From VFMC01 sp031400715 (GTDB taxonomy: Bacteria; Actinomycetota; Acidimicrobiia; Acidimicrobiales; Ilumatobacteraceae): a DNA stretch of 33,535 nucleotides. Shown piece after piece: positions 24,297-31,351 of this stretch. A program made the translations under genes and the position numbers. Location: positions 1-33,535 of the forward strand of contig JANNQK010000273.1 of assembly GCA_031400715.1 (NCBI GenBank). Direction: 5' to 3'. The notes under the pieces were generated by a model that was not told the origin of the DNA, did not search any database, and saw only the letters and a list, made by a program, of their open reading frames with translations. Within the stretch, counting starts at the first letter, position 1; the number at the start of each line of letters is the position of its first letter.

Positions 24297-25661
24297 TCAA
24301 GCGTCGCCGGCGAGGAGCAGGCGACGACCGAGGTCGCTCTGCCACACGCCCAACGGGTCGACCCGACGGCGGACCGCCTGCCATTCGGCCAGCCGGGGAT
24401 ACCCCTTGCGGATGGTCTCGGGCACGGTGTGCGCGTCCTTGGCGAAGTAGTTGCGGCCGCCGGCGTCGAGCACCATGTCGTCGAGGCCGTGCAAAAGCGC
24501 AGCGAGATCGGGAGCACCACCTGGCATGTCGAGGGCGAGCGTCCATCCGGCCTGCGGAAAGCTGAGCGGCGCGGCATTGCCCTCGCCGAAGCGCTTCAAC
24601 ACCGCAAGGAAGCTGGCCGCTCCGCTGGCCGCGACCCGCTCGACGATGCGCCGCATCGCGTCCTCTTGACCGAAGGGCACCACGAGTTGGTACTGCACCA
24701 AACCGGGCCGGCCATAGAAGCGGGGCCACTGACCGACCATGTCGAGCGGGTGGAAGAACGAGCTGATGCTCTCGATGCCACCGATCTTGCGCTTTGGTGC
24801 CTTGCGGAACCACAACTCGTTGAAGGCGGCGACCGTGACGTGGTTCAACACGCCGGGCCGCGGGATGATCGGGGGCACCGACACGAGCTGGTCGGGCGCG
24901 TACGCCAACGGGTCGGACTGGTGCTTGGCGGCCAGCTGATCGAACCGTGCATGGTCGCCACGGGTGAGCACGCTGCGGCCCAGGTGGCTGCCCTTCGCGG
25001 CCAGATCGATCCAGGCGACGCTGTAGCGATGGGCGTCGTCATCGCCGTCGGACATCGTCTCCATGAGCGTGTCGAGGTCGGGGAGGCGGTGCGTGTCGAC
25101 CGCCATCCGGCTGCTCTCGATCCGCAACAAGTTGATCGTGGCATCGAGCACGACGCCCGTGAGGCCCATGCCCCCGATGGTCGCCCAGAACAGTTCAGGA
25201 TCGCGATCGGGCCCCACCTCGGCCACCGAGCCGTCGGCCAGCTGCAGCGACATGCGCGTCACGTGGTTGCCGAACGAGCCATCGGCGTGGTGGTTCTTGC
25301 CGTGGATGTCGCTGGCGATGGCGCCGCCGATGGTGACGAACCGCGTGCCGGGCGTGACCGGTACGAAGAACCCGCGCGGCACGAGATACCGCAGCAGCTC
25401 ATCGAGACTGGCACCGGCGGAGACCGTGACCGTACCGGTCTCGCGGTCGAGCACCGCATCGGTGGCACTGCCCATCAGCTTGATCACGAGGCCGCCGCCG
25501 TTCTGCGCGGCATCGCCGTAGCTGCGGCCGAGTCCACGCACGAGCGCGCCCCGATCGCCGACCTCTTTGAGCGCTGCCGGGATCTCGGCGCGGAACAGGT
25601 CGACGACCTCGGCCGCCGAGGGATTGGTCCGCCCCCAACCGGTCAACGAGGTGCGAGTCAC
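24297..25661 (-). CDS. dprE1: Decaprenylphosphoryl-beta-D-ribose 2'-oxidase (DprE1)
   Basis: A 454-residue VAO-type flavoenzyme that oxidises C2' of decaprenylphosphoryl-ribose, the first half of the epimerisation giving the arabinose donor. It starts SLTGWGRTNPSAA like other DprE1s. The FAD domain has VRGLGRSYGDAAQNGGGLVI and IASDIHGKNHHADGSFGNHV (His120 corresponds to M. tuberculosis His132). The substrate domain has FFHPLDMVGQW, VQYQLVVP, KRFGEGNAAPLSFP and NYFAKD with Tyr405 and Lys408 (equivalents of Tyr415 and Lys418). The residue aligned with benzothiazinone-target Cys387 is Ala376 (AGWTLALDMP). The GTG at 25661 has TAGCCT 7 nt upstream, and a 7-bp-arm palindrome overlaps the expected -35 zone. 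Length is slightly below the M. tuberculosis enzyme (461). Confidence is high because motifs are near-identical through the protein. Confidence 0.95.
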   Translation of the reverse strand: MTRTSLTGWGRTNPSAAEVVDLFRAEIPAALKEVGDRGALVRGLGRSYGDAAQNGGGLVIKLMGSATDAVLDRETGTVTVSAGASLDELLRYLVPRGFFVPVTPGTRFVTIGGAIASDIHGKNHHADGSFGNHVTRMSLQLADGSVAEVGPDRDPELFWATIGGMGLTGVVLDATINLLRIESSRMAVDTHRLPDLDTLMETMSDGDDDAHRYSVAWIDLAAKGSHLGRSVLTRGDHARFDQLAAKHQSDPLAYAPDQLVSVPPIIPRPGVLNHVTVAAFNELWFRKAPKRKIGGIESISSFFHPLDMVGQWPRFYGRPGLVQYQLVVPFGQEDAMRRIVERVAASGAASFLAVLKRFGEGNAAPLSFPQAGWTLALDMPGGAPDLAALLHGLDDMVLDAGGRNYFAKDAHTVPETIRKGYPRLAEWQAVRRRVDPLGVWQSDLGRRLLLAGDA

Positions 25662-25668
25662 GGCACCC

Positions 25669-25674
25669 AGGCTA
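25669..25674 (-). promoter_or_regulatory. -10 box TAGCCT of dprE1
   Basis: On the minus strand TAGCCT lies 7 nt before the GTG at 25661, with no ribosome site. This implies that dprE1-dprE2 can be transcribed independently of the upstream ubiA/methyltransferase genes. Confidence 0.55.
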
Positions 25675-25677
25675 GCT

Positions 25678-25696
25678 GTGCCGGATCAGCCGGCAC
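25678..25696. promoter_or_regulatory. Inverted repeat in the dprE1 promoter region
   Basis: Perfect 7-bp arms (GTGCCGG 25678-25684, CCGGCAC 25690-25696) with a 5-bp loop lie just upstream of the dprE1 -10 box, overlapping the expected -35 zone, and 45 bp beyond the methyltransferase stop. It could be an operator for dprE1 or the transcript end of the methyltransferase gene; no T-run follows on the minus strand. Confidence 0.45.
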
Positions 25697-25740
25697 CGGA
25701 GCCCGACCCAGCGGACGACCGCACCGCACACGAACACTGC

Positions 25741-26487
25741 TCAGTACGGCCACTCGGGTTCGCGGCCGGTGATCCGCTTCAGCAGGCCACCGAGCTTGGC
25801 GCTGATCAGCACTTTGATCGACAGGTTCTTCGCGAACCACGGTAGCTGAACGAGCTGGCGCACGGCGTTCGTCGCGCGCACGCCGATGCCCGGCGCCAGA
25901 TCACGGCGGTACTCGGTCATCGACCGAGCGCGCCCCACGTAACGCCACTGCGAACTGAACACCAGTTCACGCATGATCGCCACGGTGACACCCACCGACG
26001 AGAACGAATCGTGGATCAACATCGTGCCACCCGGCTCGACCCGATTGCCCCAGTTCTGGATGTCGGCGCGCGCCGGCGCATATCGGTGGGCACCGTCGAC
26101 GTACAGAACCCATGCCGAACCAGGCACGTCGATCAATGCCGCGTCGCTGAAGGCACGAACATGACGAACCCGATCGGCGACACCGGCCGACGCCAGATTG
26201 CGGTTGAACACGGCGTGGTCGTCCTGGGCCTCCGCGGCGAACCCGTCGATCTCCTGGGGACCTCGGTCGTTGCCGGCATGAGGATCGATCGCCACCAACT
26301 CGACACCGGGCTCGGCAGCAGATGCGAGCACGATCATGCTGCGACCGCGGAAGCTGCCGATCTCGACGATCCGTTGTCCGGGCGACGCAGTACGTGCCGC
26401 GTCGTACAGCCGTCGGGCCTGGTCGGGCGACATCCACCCTTCCACGTCGGCCACGGAGGCCAACACCTCCTCGAATGGCTTCACCAC
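25741..26487 (-). CDS. Class I SAM-dependent methyltransferase
   Basis: A 248-residue predicted methyltransferase of the Methyltransf_24-like group. The SAM motif IVEIGSFRGRS is at 40-50 and the acidic strand-2 end VAIDPH follows. VLYVDGAHRYAPARADIQNW at 127-146 is a family hallmark, and GGTMLIHDSFSS ends strand 5 (Asp160). The frame stays open upstream, but the GTG at 26487 has a clear GAGGGAG ribosome site 6 nt before it, unlike most starts in this window. It sits between DPPR synthase and dprE1, so an O-methylation of a sugar or lipid in the same pathway is suggested by context. The basic, hydrophobic C-terminus (KNLSIKVLISAKLGGLLKR) may associate with the membrane. The substrate is unknown. 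Confidence 0.83.
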   Translation of the reverse strand: MVKPFEEVLASVADVEGWMSPDQARRLYDAARTASPGQRIVEIGSFRGRSMIVLASAAEPGVELVAIDPHAGNDRGPQEIDGFAAEAQDDHAVFNRNLASAGVADRVRHVRAFSDAALIDVPGSAWVLYVDGAHRYAPARADIQNWGNRVEPGGTMLIHDSFSSVGVTVAIMRELVFSSQWRYVGRARSMTEYRRDLAPGIGVRATNAVRQLVQLPWFAKNLSIKVLISAKLGGLLKRITGREPEWPY

Positions 26488-26566
26488 GCTGATCTCCCTC
26501 GCTCGCTCATCCACACAACACCATGATCCGTCACCGTCACCGGCGCAGTCGCCTTCACCGTGCCCG

Positions 26567-27451
26567 TCACGAGACGTAGACGCCGAGTCCGAAGATGGCA
26601 GCCCACACGATGCCCAGCACCTGCAGGGTGCGATCGGCGATGAAGATCTCCTCGGGCGCTGCACCATGGCCTTGCTCGAGGATCAGCAGGTATCGAAACA
26701 GCGCGGTCGCCATCGGCACGATCGACAACTCGTAGAACGGCCAGGAGGTCCCGGCGATCTCCTTGGTGTCGAAGGCCCAGATGCAGTACGAGACCAGCGC
26801 TGCGCCCACGCTGATCGCCACCACGTCGCGCAGGTACCCGAGCGAGTACGAATCGAGCGTCGACCGCGTCTGCGCATCGTCGCCCACCTCGCGCAGTTCG
26901 GCGAAGCGCTTGCCGCTCACGATGAACATCGACGCGAACGAGATCGTGAGCAGGAACCACGTGCTCATCGGCACGTCGGCAGCCACGGCTCCTCCGATCG
27001 CGCGCAGCACGAAGAACGCGGCGACGACCACGAGGTCGACCACGGCGACGTGCTTGAGCACGGCGCTGTAGCCAGCGGTGAGCGCGACGTACGCGGCGGC
27101 GGCCACGCACGCCTTCCAATCGGCGAGGGCGGCGACAGCGACGCCACCGACGAGGAGCAGCGTCCCCACCACCCACGCGACGCGCAATGGCACCGCGCCG
27201 CTGGCGATCGGTCGGTTGCGCTTGGTGGGATGGTTGCGGTCTTGCTCGACGTCGAGGATGTCGTTCCAGAAGTAGCCGCCGCTGGCCACCATGCAGAACG
27301 ACACGAACATGATCAGCGTGGGCACCAGGTAGTCACCGTTGTCGAGCACGCCGGCGGCGCCAGGTGCGGCGAACACCAGAACGTTCTTGGCCCACTGTCG
27401 CGGGCGCGCCTGGCGGACGAGGGCACGCACGAGGCTCGGCTGAGCACTCAC
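26567..27451 (-). CDS. ubiA: Decaprenyl-phosphate phosphoribosyltransferase (DPPR synthase, UbiA family)
   Basis: A 294-residue UbiA-superfamily membrane protein that matches Rv3806c-type DPPR synthase. It transfers 5-phosphoribose from PRPP to decaprenyl phosphate, committing carbon to the arabinose donor. N-terminal ARPRQWAKNVLVFAAP is characteristic of this branch. The first metal motif is NDILDVEQD at 63-71, followed by RNHPTKRNRPIASG; in UbiA quinone enzymes this region is similar but not with this RNRPIASG context. The second block is GYSAVLKHVAVVD, and FIVSGKRFAEL also matches the branch. About nine helices are seen. The GTG start overlaps the HAD phosphatase stop (GTGA). The frame extends upstream but that part lies inside the HAD gene. 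The presence of dprE1/dprE2 supports the specific function over other UbiA roles. Confidence 0.92.
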   Translation of the reverse strand: MSAQPSLVRALVRQARPRQWAKNVLVFAAPGAAGVLDNGDYLVPTLIMFVSFCMVASGGYFWNDILDVEQDRNHPTKRNRPIASGAVPLRVAWVVGTLLLVGGVAVAALADWKACVAAAAYVALTAGYSAVLKHVAVVDLVVVAAFFVLRAIGGAVAADVPMSTWFLLTISFASMFIVSGKRFAELREVGDDAQTRSTLDSYSLGYLRDVVAISVGAALVSYCIWAFDTKEIAGTSWPFYELSIVPMATALFRYLLILEQGHGAAPEEIFIADRTLQVLGIVWAAIFGLGVYVS

Positions 27452-28095
27452 GCTGTCATCCCGGCTGGCACGGCAGGCAGGGTAGTGCCATGAACCCACA
27501 CGGGATGATGAGCCATCTCGAGCATCTCGCGATCGCCGCGGCTGTCCCCATACGCCCAGATCTCCGCATCGGGGATGCCTTCGTCGATCAGCCATCCACG
27601 CAGCCGGACCGCCTTCTCCTCGGCCCGGCAGTTCCCTCCGTCGAGCGCCGCGCCATACCGCTCGCCATCGTGCTCGACATCGGTGCACAACGCACGCTCG
27701 ATACCGAGCGCCACCGCCAGCGGCTCGAGGTACGGCCGCAACGAGGCCGACACCATCACGGTGCGATGTCCCATCCGTTGATGCCACCGCAGACGAGCGA
27801 TCACGTCGGTGCGCAGGAACCGGGTCTGCACGTGGGACGCAAAGCTGTGCCCTGCAGCGTCGACGTCGTCGATGCACCGGCCGCGAAACACTCCCCCGAC
27901 GACGACTCCCTTGATCGCGTCACGGTCGCACCGCGCCGCGGCCAACGCCGTCGCTGTCGGACGACGTGCGACCGCTGCGAGGATGCCCCGCTTGCCGCCG
28001 AGTCGTTCGAGGAAGGGTCGAACGCAGTCGCGCACGGTGAGCGTGCCGTCCACGTCGAACGCGGCCACGACCGGAGGGGTGTGGAGGCCGCTCAC
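27448..28095 (-). CDS. HAD-IB family phosphatase (candidate DPPR phosphatase)
   Basis: A 215-residue soluble HAD hydrolase of the phosphoserine-phosphatase-like IB group. Motif I is FDVDGTLTVRD with nucleophile Asp14 and acid Asp16. Motif II is the Ser in VMVSASLRPYL, motif III the Lys in AEEKAVRLRG, and motif IV YGDSRGDREML. A helical cap insert lies between motifs I and II. It is joined by GTGA overlaps to aroA upstream and to DPPR synthase downstream. The DPPR pathway needs a phosphatase to remove the 5-phosphate before DprE1 acts; in mycobacteria this step has been attributed to a PAP2-like protein (Rv3807c), without full certainty. Position makes this HAD enzyme an attractive alternative, and I recall HAD-UbiA fusion proteins in other bacteria. 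The role is inference; the fold is firm. Confidence 0.88.
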   Translation of the reverse strand: MSGLHTPPVVAAFDVDGTLTVRDCVRPFLERLGGKRGILAAVARRPTATALAAARCDRDAIKGVVVGGVFRGRCIDDVDAAGHSFASHVQTRFLRTDVIARLRWHQRMGHRTVMVSASLRPYLEPLAVALGIERALCTDVEHDGERYGAALDGGNCRAEEKAVRLRGWLIDEGIPDAEIWAYGDSRGDREMLEMAHHPVWVHGTTLPAVPAGMTA

Positions 28096-29435
28096 GCCAG
28101 TTCCTCGATCATCTGCCAGTAGTCGGGCCAGCTCTTCGACACGACGCTCGGGTCCTCCACCTCGATGCCCTCGGTGACGAGGCCCAGCAGTGCGAACGAC
28201 ATCGCGAGGCGATGATCGTGGTGGGTGGCGAGGCGGGCGCCGTGCGGATGCCCCGGCAGGATCATCAGACCGTCGTCGGTCTCGGTCGCCCGCACGCCGA
28301 CGCGACGGAGCTCGTTGCAGAGGTCGCCCAATCGGTCGCTCTCCTTGCCACGGATGAACCCGACGCCGCGGATCGTGGTGGCCGTGTGTGCGAACGGTGC
28401 CACCACGGCGAGCGTCGGCACCAGGTCCGACATGTCGACCATGTCGATGTCGATCCCGCGCAGCGGACCCTCTCGGGTGACCGTGGTACCGCGGCCGTTC
28501 ACGACGACCTCGCAGCCCATGTCGCCGAGCGCGCCGGCGAACCTGGCATCACCCTGCAGCGACGCCTGGGTGAGACCGGGAACGTGCACGGTGCCACCCA
28601 CGATGGCGGCCGCAGCCAGCGGGTAGCTGGCCGAACTCGCGTCGGGCTCGACGATGTACCGAGTCGGGCGGTACGTACCGGCAGGGACCGTCACGATGTC
28701 GTCACCGATCACGACGCCGGCGACCCCGAACGACGCCATCACGGCCGCGGTGATGCCGAGGTACGAGCGCGACACGAGCGGGGTGGTGAGCTGGATCTGC
28801 AATCCGCTCGGCAGGTACGGCCCGATCATCATCAACGCACTGATGTACTGGCTGCTCACGTCGCCGCGGATGCTGACGCGCCCGCTCGAGCCGTCGAGCG
28901 GGCCCATCACGGTGACGGGCAGGTGGCCCCAGCGTTCGCCCGGCTCGACGCGCGCGCCGAGCGCTGCGAGCGCGTCGTGAAGCGGCGTCATCGGTCGTTG
29001 GCGCAAGGGCGGCAGGCCGTCGATCGTGAACGGACCACCTCCGAGAGCGGCCAGCGCCGTGACGAAACGCGAGGTGGTACCGGCCAGGCGCGTCGGCAAC
29101 GTGATCGGCCCGGTGGTGAACAGCCCACCGGTGCCCTCGACCAGCACGAGATCGCTGCGACCTGACCCAGCATCCACCCCCACACCGACACCGACACCGA
29201 CACCGAGAAGCCGAAGGCAGTCGAGCATCGCGGCGGTGTCGTCGCCAGGGGCAACACCCTGCAACTCGGACAGACCGTCGGCCAGCGCGGCGCAGATCAG
29301 CGCACGATTCGCCACACTCTTCGACCCCGGCACGTGCACGACCGCCGACAACGACTCGCCGGCGGGCACGACCGTGTACACGTCGGCACTCCCCTGCCCT
29401 ACCGCCGGGCCAGACGCGTGGACCGGGTCGCTCAT
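28092..29435 (-). CDS. aroA: 3-phosphoshikimate 1-carboxyvinyltransferase (EPSP synthase)
   Basis: A 447-residue EPSP synthase joining phosphoenolpyruvate to shikimate-3-phosphate. Conserved blocks: VPGSKSVANRALICAALADG near 34-53, RLAGTTSRFVTALAAL (the usual GNAGT loop with RLAGT instead), RPMTPLHDALAALGA, SSQYISALMM, PDASSASYPLAAAAI, and KESDRLGDLCNELRRVGV before the HDHRLAMSFALLG end. A Gly-Val repeat after LRLLG (residues about 76-86), caused by a hexanucleotide array, lengthens a surface region. The ATG at 29435 overlaps the tyrA stop (ATGA). The long open frame further upstream is the shadow of tyrA. In many actinobacteria cmk follows aroA; here the HAD gene does. Confidence 0.94.
   Translation of the reverse strand: MSDPVHASGPAVGQGSADVYTVVPAGESLSAVVHVPGSKSVANRALICAALADGLSELQGVAPGDDTAAMLDCLRLLGVGVGVGVGVDAGSGRSDLVLVEGTGGLFTTGPITLPTRLAGTTSRFVTALAALGGGPFTIDGLPPLRQRPMTPLHDALAALGARVEPGERWGHLPVTVMGPLDGSSGRVSIRGDVSSQYISALMMIGPYLPSGLQIQLTTPLVSRSYLGITAAVMASFGVAGVVIGDDIVTVPAGTYRPTRYIVEPDASSASYPLAAAAIVGGTVHVPGLTQASLQGDARFAGALGDMGCEVVVNGRGTTVTREGPLRGIDIDMVDMSDLVPTLAVVAPFAHTATTIRGVGFIRGKESDRLGDLCNELRRVGVRATETDDGLMILPGHPHGARLATHHDHRLAMSFALLGLVTEGIEVEDPSVVSKSWPDYWQMIEELA
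29183..29206 (-). repeat. Hexanucleotide array inside aroA
   Basis: Four perfect copies of CACCGA (plus strand), encoding alternating Gly-Val in aroA. A candidate for slippage; unit changes would keep the frame. Confidence 0.85.
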
Positions 29436-30508
29436 CCGAGACGCTGCACAGCAGGTCGGTAGCCGCGCGCGATCAGGCCACCGCGGTACAACTCGGCACG
29501 TTCGGCGTCGACGAGCACCACAGCGATGCCGCGGTCGCCTTCCAAGCTGTGGACCACCTCGAAATTGGCGATGTTGACGCCCAGCTCGGCAGCGAGCGTG
29601 AAGATCTCGGCCGCGGCTCCCGCACGGTCGAGAATGGGGATGCGCACCTCGGTGAGCTCGTCGGGCTGGTTCACCCGGCTCGGCAGGTTGGCGCGTGCCT
29701 CGCGGGCGCGTTGCAGCAGGCCGTGCAACGCGACTCGATCGTCGTCGGCCACCACCTCGCGCATTCGTGCCAGCCCGAGGATGAGCCCGTCGAGGGCCGA
29801 CAGGATCGCAGTTCGGTTCTCGGCGCAGATGTCGAGCCAGATCGCAGGGTGCCCCGACGCGATGCGAGTCATGTCGCGAAAGCCGCCCGCGGCGAGGCGG
29901 AGCAGGGCGGCGTGCTCTTCGGCCCGTCCGCTGGCGAGCCCCATCAGCGTCGCCGCCGTGAGGTGCGGGACGTGGCTGATGACGGCCACCACCTCGTCGT
30001 GGCGATCTGGCGGCAGTGCGATGACCTCGGCACCGAGCTCGTTCACCACGGCGGCAACCGCAGCGAAGGTCCGATCCGCGGTCGACGGCCTGGGGGTCAG
30101 GACCCAGATGGCCCCTTGGAACATCGTGCCATCGGCCCCATCGAGGCCCTCCAGCTCGCTGCCCGCCATCGGGTGACCACCGACGAACCGGGGGTCGTCG
30201 ACCGCGAGTGCAATCCCGTTCTTCACGCTGCCGACGTCGGTGACCACCCCCGCCGTCTCGGCCAGCGCCCGCTTCACCTGATCGGCCACGGCCAGCACCG
30301 GAGTCGCCACGATGGTGATCTCGGCAGCTGGATCGAGCCCCCTCGCGTGGATGCACCCCATGGCCATCGCCCGTTCGACCCGCTCCGAGTCGAGATCGTC
30401 ACCGGTGACGAACCAGCCGCGTTCGGCGAGCGCGAGACCGATGGAACCGCCGATGAGACCCAAGCCGGCGATGTTGGCGCGGCGCAGCTGGTGGGCGGGT
30501 TCGTTCAC
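29432..30508 (-). CDS. tyrA: Prephenate dehydrogenase with C-terminal ACT-like domain
   Basis: A 358-residue enzyme of tyrosine synthesis that oxidatively decarboxylates prephenate with NAD(P). The dinucleotide motif GLGLIGGSIG is at 15-24. Further family blocks are VTDVGSVKNGI, FVGGHPMAGSELEG, LPPDRHDEVVAVISHVPHL with the conserved His pair, and FRDMTRIASGHPAIWLDIC. Residues about 285-350 (LTEVRIPILDRAGAAAEIF and ELGVNIANFEVVHS) look like an ACT regulatory domain, suggesting feedback control by an amino acid. Start GTG 30508 is 3 bp after the rluB stop and has TAGATT 8 nt before it, inside the end of rluB; no ribosome site is seen. It is joined to aroA by ATGA. Confidence 0.92.
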   Translation of the reverse strand: MNEPAHQLRRANIAGLGLIGGSIGLALAERGWFVTGDDLDSERVERAMAMGCIHARGLDPAAEITIVATPVLAVADQVKRALAETAGVVTDVGSVKNGIALAVDDPRFVGGHPMAGSELEGLDGADGTMFQGAIWVLTPRPSTADRTFAAVAAVVNELGAEVIALPPDRHDEVVAVISHVPHLTAATLMGLASGRAEEHAALLRLAAGGFRDMTRIASGHPAIWLDICAENRTAILSALDGLILGLARMREVVADDDRVALHGLLQRAREARANLPSRVNQPDELTEVRIPILDRAGAAAEIFTLAAELGVNIANFEVVHSLEGDRGIAVVLVDAERAELYRGGLIARGYRPAVQRLG

Positions 30509-30511
30509 GGC

Positions 30512-31351
30512 CTACGAATCTACCGGGGTGCCCCGCGCGCCGGCTGCTTCGATCAGCGCCTTCAGCTCCTCCGGCTCGAGCTCGCGCCACTCGCCCGGCT
30601 TCAGCGTGCGGTCGTGCAGCGTGCCGATTCGAACGCGGACGAGCCGCTCGACGGGGTGACCGATCGCGTCGCACATCCGGCGCACCTGGCGGTTCCTGCC
30701 CTCGTGGATCGTGATCCGCAACACACCGGGCGACGGTTGCGACACCTGTGCGGGGGCCGTCATGCCGTCGTCGAGCTCGATGCCTTCGCGCAGCGCGCGC
30801 AGCTTGCCGAGCGCGACGTTGCCACCGGACACCTCCGCCAGGTACTCCTTGTCGACACCGTGGCTGGGGTGCGTCAGCCGCTGAGCAAGCTCGCCGTCGT
30901 TGGTGAGCAGCAACAAGCCTTCGCTGTTGACGTCGAGGCGGCCCACGGGATACACCCGCGGTTCGTCGGGAACGATCTGCACCACCGTGTGCCGACCCTG
31001 CGGATCGTGGGCCGTGGTCACCACGCCGGTCGGCTTGTTCAACAGGTAGTAGACCAAGCCTGCCTTGGTGCCGATCGGCACGCCGTCGACCTCCACTCGG
31101 TCGGCGTCGGGATCGACCCTTCGTCCCAGCACGGCCACGACGCCATCGACGGTCACCCGGCCAGATGCGATCAGGTCTTCACACACACGACGGCTGCCCC
31201 ACCCTCGGGTCGCCAACACCTTCTGGAGCCGCTCGCCTTGTGGCAACGCCGCCGATGCCGCGGCCCACTGCTCCCACAACGGCGGCTCGGGCACCCGCTC
31301 GCCAGGGCCACCAGGGCCGCCTGCGCCGCGAGGACCGCGATCGCCGGTCAC
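30512..31351 (-). CDS. rluB: RsuA/RluB-family 23S/16S rRNA pseudouridine synthase
   Basis: A 279-residue pseudouridine synthase. A Gly/Pro-rich N-terminal extension (to about 25) precedes the S4 RNA-binding domain (RLQKVLATRGWGSRRVCEDL, 41-60 onward). The catalytic domain contains YYLLNKPTGVVTT and VGRLDVNSEGLLLLTNDG with catalytic Asp140. Ends with EGRNRQVRRMCDAIGHPV, which is typical of RsuA/RluB/RluE/RluF enzymes. The scpA-scpB-rluB order is common in Gram-positive genomes and supports the RluB label, though the exact uridine target cannot be read. GTG start overlaps the scpB stop (GTGA). The end of the gene carries the tyrA -10 box. Confidence 0.9.
   Translation of the reverse strand: MTGDRGPRGAGGPGGPGERVPEPPLWEQWAAASAALPQGERLQKVLATRGWGSRRVCEDLIASGRVTVDGVVAVLGRRVDPDADRVEVDGVPIGTKAGLVYYLLNKPTGVVTTAHDPQGRHTVVQIVPDEPRVYPVGRLDVNSEGLLLLTNDGELAQRLTHPSHGVDKEYLAEVSGGNVALGKLRALREGIELDDGMTAPAQVSQPSPGVLRITIHEGRNRQVRRMCDAIGHPVERLVRVRIGTLHDRTLKPGEWRELEPEELKALIEAAGARGTPVDS
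30517..30522 (-). promoter_or_regulatory. -10 box TAGATT of tyrA within the end of rluB
   Basis: On the minus strand TAGATT lies 8 nt before the tyrA GTG at 30508 and inside the last codons of rluB. It would give the aromatic and arabinose-donor genes a leaderless transcript separate from scpA-scpB-rluB. Confidence 0.5.

Noticed and set aside
23445..25772. A 775-codon open frame on the plus strand
   Set aside because: It lies opposite dprE2 and dprE1, whose motifs are unmistakable. Composition is that of a reverse-strand artefact.
26488..26667. Upstream extension of the methyltransferase to 26667
   Set aside because: It would overlap the end of the DPPR synthase gene; a strong ribosome site marks GTG 26487.
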